In this document: positions 1 to 5,000 of the stretch, piece by piece | Layout of the letters: every line of letters starts with the position of its first letter | How positions within the stretch are numbered: the first letter of the stretch is position 1 | NCBI GenBank assembly: GCA_024280615.1 | Contig: JAJRPU010000145.1 | Span: 1-5,000, forward strand | DNA length: 5,000 nucleotides | Direction: 5' to 3' | DNA from: Bacteroidota bacterium | GTDB taxonomy: Bacteria > Bacteroidota > Bacteroidia > JAADEI01 | Translations under genes and position numbers: made by a program | The notes under the pieces: generated by a model | The model's database searches: none | What the model saw: the letters and a program-made list of their open reading frames with translations, nothing else | Told to the model about the DNA's origin: nothing

Positions 1-113
1 CTATAGTTATCCAAGAAGACAACCCAAAATTCAGTTCCCATGGTCGTTTGAGCCCTCAAATCGGAGGTTAACATGAAAGCCAAACCAAACAACATCACTA
101 TCACAGTCCTCAT
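1..113 (-). CDS. Secreted protein, N-terminal fragment (gene runs off the left edge)
   Basis: Only the first 37 codons are in the window. Translated from the ATG at 113-111 the protein begins MRTVIVMLFGLAFML, continues to ...LRAQ and then reads TTMGTEFWVVFLDNY. The start is a typical signal peptide: one arginine, a hydrophobic core and a cleavage-like 'RAQ' around residue 22. An in-frame TAA at 131-129 lies just upstream, so this ATG is the first possible start. The 'G-T-E-FW-V-F-x-(D/Q)-N' segment directly after the signal peptide resembles the N-terminus of large Bacteroidota surface proteins, such as those with IgGFc-binding-like N-terminal regions and T9SS sorting tails. That resemblance is recalled, not searched, and the motif is short, so the family assignment is tentative. 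A well-formed promoter lies upstream at 147-179. The coding call is fairly sure because signal peptide, stop and promoter agree. Confidence 0.72.
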   Translation of the reverse strand, partial: MRTVIVMLFGLAFMLTSDLRAQTTMGTEFWVVFLDNY

Positions 114-146
114 AGGGACAGATTTAAGTTATGTCGTCTTTTACAG

Positions 147-179
147 CAAATTTACAAAAAAATTTATTTAATCCACAAA
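147..179 (-). promoter_or_regulatory. Bacteroidota-type promoter for the secreted protein at 1-113
   Basis: Read on the minus strand, TAAATTTG (154-147) matches the TAnnTTTG -7 consensus exactly. A TTTG (179-176) lies 21 bases upstream, within the spacing usual for Bacteroidota housekeeping promoters. Transcription would start near 140, giving a leader of roughly 25-30 bases before the ATG at 113. No purine-rich ribosome binding site is visible in that leader, which is common in this phylum. This is the best-formed promoter in the window. Confidence 0.6.
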
Positions 180-217
180 AACAAAACCAACACTCATTTA
201 ATGTAGACTTTCACTGC

Positions 218-230
218 TTGTAGCCTACAA
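218..230. repeat. 13-bp palindrome TTGTAG-C-CTACAA
   Basis: Two perfect 6-base arms are separated by one base. The centre is too tight for an RNA hairpin and no T-run follows, so it is not an intrinsic terminator. It lies 8 bases past the final stop of the decayed frame (238) and about 40 bases upstream of the -33 element of the promoter at 147-179. A dimeric DNA-binding protein could use such a site, but a palindrome of this size can also occur by chance. Confidence 0.25.
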
Positions 231-237
231 CTTTCAT

Positions 238-609
238 CTATTGCCAGGTGGGCAACCATGCATTCAACTGAGCTGTTAATGTGTCTGCCGTATAATTATC
301 AACAGCCATAAAGAAAAGCGGTTCCCGGTCTATTTTTGTCATTACACCACAGTAAAGTTGGTATGTTTTTCGTTAGGAACCCTATGCATAATTACTCAAG
401 CCCGTCCGCAATTTTGAACAACAGTCAATAAACATTTGCTTAGCGTTCTGATTAAGGTTTTGCGGGTCTACTGGAAAGGCAATGATAAGTGTTTAAGGCT
501 TTTTGCATTTATTACCCAAGTTAACAAGCAACTCTTTCAAGTATGCAAAGGCAGATAAATTAGATAAAAGTAGAACTGTTGTGAACAAAGACATTATTAT
601 TATTTTCAT
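238..609 (-). pseudogene. Probable decayed gene for a small exported protein (three in-frame stops)
   Basis: From the ATG at 609-607 one frame gives a signal-peptide-like start (MKIIIMSLFTTVLLLSNLSA, then FAYLKELLVN) and 38 codons before TAA at 495-493. Without changing frame it continues through protein-like sequence (TLIIAFPVDPQNLNQNAKQM, then FIDCCSKLRTGL) to TAG at 384-382 and TAA at 375-373. It then runs 44 more codons (TYQLYCGVM...FFMAVDNYTADTL...LNAWLPTWQ) to TAG at 240-238. The whole frame is 123 codons before the final stop, a normal size for a small secreted protein. I do not recognise the family. No TAnnTTTG box lies upstream, and bases 610-721 hold nothing recognisable. Stops about every 30 codons are only modestly rarer than chance in A+T-rich DNA, so the case rests on the export signal and the protein-like composition. 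Sequencing error is a less likely explanation, because three separate substitutions would be needed. Confidence 0.42.
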
Positions 610-721
610 AAAGTGGAACTTTTGAAATAGGTATGCAAACGATGTGCCATCTCCCCACAAAATGATAGTAACAAAGTGAATAATAACCTATAGAAAAGTA
701 TCTAATTTGAATAAATTGCAA

Positions 722-3025
722 TTATGGTTGCAAGATTTTTTGATAAATCACTTGTCCGTCGGACAATTTGATTAAAAGGTGCATGATTTGATAATTGGAC
801 GGAATAGTGATAGGGCTTTGAAAAAAGGTCTGAATTATTTTTCCATCTGTTGTTATGAAGGCTACGTAATCAAAATCGGTCGTAATAAACAACTTGTCAT
901 GAATTATTTTTATAACTTTGTCCATAGTGGATTCTGGGCGGGAATTGATTATATTGCATGTGTTTTGAAGCACTGGTGTTATTGTGTCCGTAACGTTCCC
1001 TGAAAGTCCAATGACGAAATGTCCTGTTCCGGGGTTTTTAACTGATAGTGTGGCATATCCGTCTGTTGGACTGCCCATCGTGTTTACATTTGCTGGAATC
1101 TGTTGCCAAGGAGCTGATGCTGATGGTCTCCAGAAGACTTGCAATGCCCTTTCGTCCGATGGAACAAGCCAATCAAGATGTGCCGAAGAGCCGATTGAAC
1201 GCATGTTGAAGGTGAAAGTCAATGCATCAACTATGTCAAAGGGGGCTTGGACTGTCCAGAAATGGTTTGGGGACAGTTGGATTCCCGAGGGAAGTGGATA
1301 TGCCGTTCCGGGTGATGCGAAATGATGTGTAACTAAATATGGCTTATTTCCCGAAGTTTTTACTGTGATATGTCCCGATGCCCATTGGATTGAGGTGTCG
1401 GCAATTTTTCTCACTGAGGCGTCCAAAGTGGGTTGTTCAAAGTTCAAAGTCAGGAAAGTTGGTTGTGTGCTCAAAGAAAAAACAACCTTATTGCAACCCG
1501 GCAGTACAAAAACTTTTTTACGATACAGGACTGAACCTGACTCATCAAGGGCATATATATAAACGGGCATGGGAATTGGTACTGGCTGGTCAGGTCCATA
1601 TCTTGTCCGATATATTGTTGCGGTGCAGGTTGCTCCATCACAGTTCCATGAGTCAAGCCATAGGGTTGGATAGCCACTTCTGGAAACGTAAATTTCATAG
1701 AATCCGGGTGGTACTGTTGTGGTGTCCGTGGGCACTAGTCCCGTAAGTATTGATAGCAATTGCTTGGAAGTGAGTGCTTGCAGGGAATAATTTTCAAAAA
1801 GGAATCTGAGACGATTTCCGAATGAGGCTAGTGCATTACTGGTGTCCTCATTTCCGTTTATCCATAGCCTTAACGTATGAACTATGAGGGCTCCCTTTTC
1901 ATAGGCGTGTATGCCATAGGTTGCATTATGAGGTATGCTATCAAGCCTGACCCATTCACCGTCTCTAATATGTGCGGTTCTCATCAATTCATCAAGAGTT
2001 TCCTGCCAGTTCCAACCGTTCCCGTTGTGTTCAAGCCAGAGGTGTTCTGCATAGGAAGCGAATCCTTCGTTGAGCCACATGTGTCGTTCTGTGCCGGCAG
2101 TAATGTTATCCCCAAACCAGTGATGGGACAATTCATGAGCGATAATGTATTCGTATTGCAACGTGCCATCAACTAAAAACCGTGAATAACTAATGTTTGT
2201 GGGGTGTTCCATTGCTCCACCTGTGAAGGGAACTAGATTAAACCCTATTCTTGGGAAGATGTCTTGTCCGAAATAGTGTTCCCAGAGACGATGGATTTTA
2301 CGAAGGTTTCTAAAGGAAGATTTGGCTTTTGTTGTGTCCTGAGGCAATGCTGCTATCATAACTGATTTGGGTCCGTTCAATGTGTAGAATGTATCTGAAA
2401 TGATATGATATGGTGCGGTTGCTATGCTGACTAAATAAGCGGGAATAGGGATATTTAAAGAATAATTCCAAATTGAGTCAAGTGAGGGGAATGTATCTAG
2501 TTCTCCAGAGGCGAGGGCTACCCACCCATTGGGAACATGTGCTTCAATGGACACGGTAAATTTTTCTGCTATGGTATCTGGACAGGGGAACCAAGCCCTT
2601 CCAAAACTATGTGGTTTAACTGCGAACCCAACGCCGATATTATATGCATATGAGTTAGTGAAATAGAAGCCGCCCCAACCAGATGGGTCAGTGGCAGGCG
2701 AACCACTATAAAAAATGACGAATGAATCCAAAGTGTTACTCCAAGGGCATGAGATCCACACAACATCAGGCGTTTGCCTTCCATACTGACAATGCTGATT
2801 AGCATATATGACACTATCTATTGTCAATCCAGAAGAGAGATTCAAAACAAGAGTGTCAGGAAGGTTTTCAATGTGCCATTTAGCGACTCCCTCTATCTGC
2901 CTTGCCGAAACATTAATGAACAACTTTAGGTCAATGTGCTTCCAATCTGTTTGCTGGGCTTGAACGGCATGAGCAACTGATAGAGCCAATGGGACAAAGC
3001 AACCAACTATGACACGTCTTTGCAT
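722..3025 (-). CDS. Secreted M1 family zinc metallopeptidase (aminopeptidase N-like) with a probable T9SS tail
   Basis: This 767-residue protein is predicted to remove N-terminal amino acids from peptides outside the cytoplasm. Residues 1-23 (MQRRVIVGCFVPLALSV...VQA) are a signal peptide. The M1 N-terminal beta domain follows. The exopeptidase motif is GAMEH at 270-274, in place of the classical GAMEN; an H here is frequent in bacterial members. The zinc site is HELSH at 297-301 with the third ligand, E of NEGFA, 18 residues later at 320. The catalytic tyrosine is probably Y375 in YEKGA. After about residue 515 come beta-rich segments, not the long helical domain of full-length aminopeptidase N. 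The last ~70 residues (…TTDGKIIQTFF…LSDGQVIYQKILQP) resemble a divergent T9SS type A sorting domain, which would send the enzyme to the cell surface or medium. The frame stays open upstream to 3094, but I chose 3025 because the signal peptide begins there; the extra 23 residues come from repeat DNA and are not signal-like. It is divergent from the DUF368 gene. Confidence 0.95.
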   Translation of the reverse strand: MQRRVIVGCFVPLALSVAHAVQAQQTDWKHIDLKLFINVSARQIEGVAKWHIENLPDTLVLNLSSGLTIDSVIYANQHCQYGRQTPDVVWISCPWSNTLDSFVIFYSGSPATDPSGWGGFYFTNSYAYNIGVGFAVKPHSFGRAWFPCPDTIAEKFTVSIEAHVPNGWVALASGELDTFPSLDSIWNYSLNIPIPAYLVSIATAPYHIISDTFYTLNGPKSVMIAALPQDTTKAKSSFRNLRKIHRLWEHYFGQDIFPRIGFNLVPFTGGAMEHPTNISYSRFLVDGTLQYEYIIAHELSHHWFGDNITAGTERHMWLNEGFASYAEHLWLEHNGNGWNWQETLDELMRTAHIRDGEWVRLDSIPHNATYGIHAYEKGALIVHTLRLWINGNEDTSNALASFGNRLRFLFENYSLQALTSKQLLSILTGLVPTDTTTVPPGFYEIYVSRSGYPTLWLDSWNCDGATCTATIYRTRYGPDQPVPIPMPVYIYALDESGSVLYRKKVFVLPGCNKVVFSLSTQPTFLTLNFEQPTLDASVRKIADTSIQWASGHITVKTSGNKPYLVTHHFASPGTAYPLPSGIQLSPNHFWTVQAPFDIVDALTFTFNMRSIGSSAHLDWLVPSDERALQVFWRPSASAPWQQIPANVNTMGSPTDGYATLSVKNPGTGHFVIGLSGNVTDTITPVLQNTCNIINSRPESTMDKVIKIIHDKLFITTDFDYVAFITTDGKIIQTFFQSPITIPSNYQIMHLLIKLSDGQVIYQKILQP

Positions 3026-3033
3026 AACATCAA

Positions 3034-3041
3034 CAAAATTA
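3034..3041 (-). promoter_or_regulatory. -7 promoter box for the M1 peptidase gene
   Basis: On the minus strand this reads TAATTTTG, an exact TAnnTTTG match. It ends 8 bases before the chosen ATG at 3025, so the transcript would have a leader of only a few bases or none. No clear TTTG is found at the expected -33 distance; the best is TGTG near 3063-3060, inside the 'ACAGAG' repeat. Its position just before the signal-peptide ATG is further support for the 3025 start over 3094. Confidence 0.45.
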
Positions 3042-3052
3042 CGATTTAGATT

Positions 3053-3120
3053 CAGAGGACACAGAGTTCCTCTATAAAAAAACACAGTGAGCACAGAGCT
3101 GGGATCACTGGATACAGAGT
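3053..3120. repeat. Imperfect 'ACAGAG' tandem repeat cluster between divergent genes
   Basis: Within 68 bases the plus strand carries ACACAGAG (3059-3066), CACAGTGAG (3083-3091), GCACAGAG (3091-3098) and ATACAGAG (3112-3119), separated by a T/A-rich TCTATAAAAAAA segment. This layout resembles the scattered intergenic 'CACAGAGNNCACAGAG' repeats found in many environmental bacterial genomes, recalled from general knowledge and not searched. The repeat accounts for the odd 23-codon upstream extension of the peptidase frame. It could be a mobile-repeat remnant or a binding region for the divergent promoters; the sequence does not decide between them. Confidence 0.45.
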
Positions 3121-3155
3121 CTTCTATTGAATAATTCGGGTTTAAAAATCAGCAA

Positions 3156-3163
3156 TATCTTTG
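3156..3163 (+). promoter_or_regulatory. -7 promoter box for the DUF368 gene
   Basis: TATCTTTG is an exact TAnnTTTG match ending 5 bases before the ATG at 3169. A transcript from it would start at or next to the ATG, making it leaderless or nearly so. The only candidate -33 element is a weak TTCG at 3135-3138, 17 bases upstream. If translation instead began at the TTG at 3127, this box would lie inside the coding sequence and would be fortuitous. Confidence 0.42.
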
Positions 3164-3168
3164 CATTT

Positions 3169-4059
3169 ATGAGAGTTGTTGAGATATTAGGCTATTATGT
3201 TCGTGGTTTTTTGATGGGCTTGGCTGATTCAGTGCCGGGCATTTCAGGGGGAACGATAGCATTTGTTACTGGAATATACGCCAAACTGATTGATAATCTT
3301 TACATAATCTCAGAATTCTTTAAGAAACATTTATGGAAACTTAAATTCAGATTTTTGTTCAAAGAGTTAGACTGGCTGTTTTTAATTTTTTTAGGTGCAG
3401 GCATTATTTCTGCTGTCATTGTAATGGGTCATACTATGGTTATGTTATTGGCTAGCCATCGGGCTATGGTGTGGGCGACGTTTGCCGGGTTGGTAGTTGG
3501 TTCGCTCTATGTAGTGGCTCGAGAAGTTAAATTTTCTTTGCGTGTACTATTAGCAGGGACTGTTCCGGGTTTTGTGCTTGGTTTCTTGATAATGTCTTCA
3601 GGGGTTAGTCACTTGCCCAACACTGCACTGAATGTGTTTATTGCTGGTGCTATAGCCATCTGTGCTATGATTCTTCCTGGAATTTCTGGCTCCACTGTGT
3701 TAGTTATACTTAACCAATATGAACACATAATGAGCCTAATTAAGATGATTAGTTCTAATCCCTTTGATTCTCCCATTTGGGCGTATATTCACATTGGTGC
3801 TTTTCTGTTGGGCATCCTAATAGGTCTCTTATCTTTCGTTAGGTTACTTCATTACCTCCTCAAGAAGGCGTACAATTGGACTATGGCTACGCTCACCGGC
3901 TTAATGGTCGGCGTGTTGCCTGTGTTCTGGCCTTGGATGGAAAATGGAAAGTTTGTGCTACCTGCCGAAGGTGAGGTGTTATATGCCACTCTTCTTTTTG
4001 TTGCAGGTGCTATATTCATTATTGTGTTGCAACGGATTTTGCCTGCTGATAAAATGTAA
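3169..4059 (+). CDS. DUF368 family membrane protein, probable undecaprenyl-phosphate translocase (PopT-like)
   Basis: This 296-residue polytopic inner-membrane protein belongs to the DUF368 family. The signature is clear: FLMGLADSVPGISGGTIAF near the N-terminus, and a second copy of the same motif, MILPGISGSTVLVILNQY, about 147 residues later. The two PGISG motifs (23-27 and 170-174) mark an internal repeat, typical of transporters built from two related halves. Several long hydrophobic segments lie between and after them. DUF368 proteins (PopT) have been reported to return undecaprenyl phosphate across the membrane for reuse in peptidoglycan and surface-polysaccharide synthesis; applying that role here is inference from family. 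Length is normal for the family. I chose the ATG at 3169; the frame also opens at a TTG at 3127, which would add 14 poorly conserved residues with no clear ribosome site. It is divergent from the M1 peptidase and 36 bases upstream of the next gene. Confidence 0.93.
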   Translation: MRVVEILGYYVRGFLMGLADSVPGISGGTIAFVTGIYAKLIDNLYIISEFFKKHLWKLKFRFLFKELDWLFLIFLGAGIISAVIVMGHTMVMLLASHRAMVWATFAGLVVGSLYVVAREVKFSLRVLLAGTVPGFVLGFLIMSSGVSHLPNTALNVFIAGAIAICAMILPGISGSTVLVILNQYEHIMSLIKMISSNPFDSPIWAYIHIGAFLLGILIGLLSFVRLLHYLLKKAYNWTMATLTGLMVGVLPVFWPWMENGKFVLPAEGEVLYATLLFVAGAIFIIVLQRILPADKM

Positions 4060-4066
4060 TTTTTGC

Positions 4067-4074
4067 TATCTTTG
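4067..4074 (+). promoter_or_regulatory. Candidate -7 promoter box upstream of the small charged protein gene
   Basis: TATCTTTG, identical to the box before the DUF368 gene, lies in the 36-base gap after that gene's stop. It ends 21 bases before the ATG at 4096 and would give a leader of about 15 bases. The nearest TTTG upstream (4038-4041) is 25 bases away, slightly longer than usual, and falls in the end of the DUF368 coding region. It may let the last two genes be expressed separately from the DUF368 gene. No terminator hairpin is visible in the gap, so read-through is also possible. Confidence 0.4.
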
Positions 4075-4095
4075 AAATGTGCGTAAAAATTATTA

Positions 4096-4554
4096 ATGCG
4101 TATCAACAGATTTCCCAAGATGGCTGCCCTTCAGAAGTTCAGGGCATTGAAGTTGGGCTATCCGGAAGAAGAGGCTGAGGCTATAGGGATTGCTGAAGCG
4201 GTTAAATATGCTATTTTCAAGAGGCTGGCTCATTCAGAAAGGAAATACAGGGAAGCAGAACGGAAAAAATTCACCGAGCGATACAAGGACCTTGACTGGA
4301 AAAAGTATTCCGTGTTCAAACTGGCTGCCTTGAATGGCAAACCCTTCGTTGCTGGAAAAGTCTATACACCATCTGACTACAAGAGAGAAATTTTCATTAA
4401 GTGGGGCGACGAAGTAGGGCGACAAATAGAAAAATGGGCAAAGGAAATCATTGAGAAGGTGCCAGAAAAAATCTTGAAAGATGAGCAGAAGTTTTTTAGG
4501 CTTGTTTGGGTTCCTCATAGGGACGACCTTATTATTGACGAGCCAACCAATTAA
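4096..4554 (+). CDS. Small charged cytosolic protein of unknown function
   Basis: I do not recognise this 152-residue protein. It has no signal peptide or membrane segment and is rich in lysine, glutamate and arginine. Residues 22-62 (EEEAEAIGIAEAVKY…HSERKYREAERKKF) look strongly helical. A central part (71-105, including GKPFVAGKVYTPSDYKREIF) is less charged. A second helical stretch covers about 105-133 (GRQIEKWAKEIIEKVPEKIL). The end is acidic (HRDDLIIDEPTN). No metal-binding, nucleotide-binding or DNA-binding motif stands out. The ATG at 4096 follows an A-rich leader and suits the candidate box at 4067-4074; a second ATG at 4120 would remove 8 residues. The last 74 bases overlap the start of the PhoD-like gene in another frame, so the two are probably co-transcribed and may be translationally coupled. 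Even composition and length without stops support a real gene. Confidence 0.75.
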   Translation: MRINRFPKMAALQKFRALKLGYPEEEAEAIGIAEAVKYAIFKRLAHSERKYREAERKKFTERYKDLDWKKYSVFKLAALNGKPFVAGKVYTPSDYKREIFIKWGDEVGRQIEKWAKEIIEKVPEKILKDEQKFFRLVWVPHRDDLIIDEPTN

Positions 4555-5000
4555 GGGACAGGCAAATTTGAGTCTGCCCGTTGCAGGGGCTGTTACAGAC
4601 TCATCACTACAACTATTCTGGTTCTGTACTCCTGACAGTGTATTTACTATACATTTTGAAGGTTCTGGATATGACTTTTATGACACGATTCAATGCAATT
4701 CAGATAGCACATTGAAGTGGCAGAGCCCAAAGTTATTACCAAATGCCAAGCACAACATAACTGTATTACACAATTCGGACACAATAAAGCATTTAAGTAT
4801 CAGGACATTTCCTCGTGGCGATACCGCTCATGTTAAAATTGCTTTTGGCTCATGCCTTGACATTACTGACTCTGTCTTCCTCGCTGTCCAAGACCATAGT
4901 CCAAACGTATTCTTATTCCTTGGCGACTGGGACTATCCAGACAGGGGCTATCGCCTTCAAGATACTGTATTCTTTGCCGACTCGTTCCATGTAGTTAAAC
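4481..5000 (+). CDS. Secreted PhoD-like metallophosphatase, N-terminal part (gene runs off the right edge)
   Basis: The first 173 codons are present. From the ATG at 4481 the protein starts MSRSFLGLFGFLIGTTLLL and reaches a cleavage-like site near KGQA (about residue 28), a good signal peptide. Residues 30-118 look like the beta-sandwich that precedes the catalytic domain in PhoD-type enzymes (LPVAGAVTDSSLQLFWF, a short FN3-like strand pattern, then NAKHNITVLH). The phosphatase domain opens with KIAFGSC (C125) and continues to NVFLFLGDWDYPDRG, with D149 and Y152 in the position of the family's GDxxY metal ligands. PhoD enzymes hydrolyse phosphate mono- and diesters outside the cytoplasm; the exact substrate cannot be inferred. 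The upstream frame closes at a TGA at 4475-4477, and no other in-frame ATG follows, only TTG at 4502 and 4568. The start lies 74 bases inside the preceding gene, an unusually long overlap. The remaining catalytic motifs lie beyond the window. Confidence 0.85.
   Translation, partial: MSRSFLGLFGFLIGTTLLLTSQPIKGQANLSLPVAGAVTDSSLQLFWFCTPDSVFTIHFEGSGYDFYDTIQCNSDSTLKWQSPKLLPNAKHNITVLHNSDTIKHLSIRTFPRGDTAHVKIAFGSCLDITDSVFLAVQDHSPNVFLFLGDWDYPDRGYRLQDTVFFADSFHVVK

Noticed and set aside
373..495. Stop-codon recoding (selenocysteine, pyrrolysine or altered code) in the 609-238 frame
   Set aside because: The stops are TAA, TAG and TAA; no TGA is involved, and intact genes in the window end normally with TAA. 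Decay is simpler.
716..733. Possible hairpin TTGCAA-N6-TTGCAA across the peptidase stop codon, as a terminator
   Set aside because: The 6-base A/T-rich stem is weak, each arm is palindromic by itself, and no T-run follows on the minus strand.
984..1746. Plus-strand open frames opposite the peptidase gene (for example 984-1325 and 1378-1746)
   Set aside because: They lie wholly inside the well-supported M1 coding region on the other strand, and their translations have no domain-like pattern or export signal.
3026..3094. Longer peptidase start at 3094, adding 23 residues
   Set aside because: The extension is translated from the 'ACAGAG' repeat region, is not signal-like, and would place the real signal peptide inside the protein. 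The -7 box at 3034-3041 also favours the 3025 ATG.
4556..4580. Hairpin-like GGCA…TGCC just after the small protein's stop, as a terminator
   Set aside because: The stem is only 4 bases, has no T-run, and lies inside the coding region of the overlapping PhoD-like gene.
1..5000. A new defence system, mobile element, CRISPR array or RNA gene
   Set aside because: No array of equal repeats, transposase, integrase, nuclease, toxin-antitoxin pair, tRNA or riboswitch-like fold was seen. The recognisable genes are housekeeping-type envelope and export functions.

Overview
The window looks like chromosomal DNA from a member of the Bacteroidota or a close relative. It is A+T-rich. Matches to the phylum's TAnnTTTG -7 promoter box sit just upstream of four starts. 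Strong Shine-Dalgarno sequences are absent. Three products carry clear signal peptides, and the large peptidase ends in a tail resembling a type IX secretion (T9SS) sorting domain. The species cannot be named from the sequence.

Left part, minus strand. Bases 1-113 hold the first 37 codons of a secreted protein that runs off the left edge; it has its own good promoter (147-179). Bases 114-721 contain no intact gene. On the minus strand at 609-238 there is a protein-like reading frame with a signal-peptide-like start, interrupted by three in-frame stops and best read as a decayed gene. Bases 610-721 hold nothing recognisable. Bases 722-3025 encode a complete secreted M1 (gluzincin) metallopeptidase with all zinc and catalytic residues.

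Middle, 3026-3168. This is a divergent intergenic region of 143 bp. It carries a -7 box for each flanking gene, placed so close to the start codons that both mRNAs could be leaderless, and a run of imperfect 'ACAGAG' repeats.

Right part, plus strand. Bases 3169-4059 encode a DUF368 membrane protein, the family of the undecaprenyl-phosphate translocase PopT. It is followed by a small charged cytosolic protein of unknown function (4096-4554). A secreted PhoD-like metallophosphatase begins at 4481, overlaps the previous gene by 74 bases in another frame, and runs off the right edge. The last two are probably co-transcribed, perhaps from a -7 box at 4067-4074.

Taken together this is mostly an envelope and secretion neighbourhood: an exported peptidase, a lipid-carrier recycler, an exported phosphatase and another exported protein. 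No mobile element, CRISPR array, RNA gene or defence system is visible. I see no convincing evidence for a new biological system. The most useful points are the unlisted genes at the two edges, the decayed gene, the long overlap, and the repeat-rich divergent promoter region.
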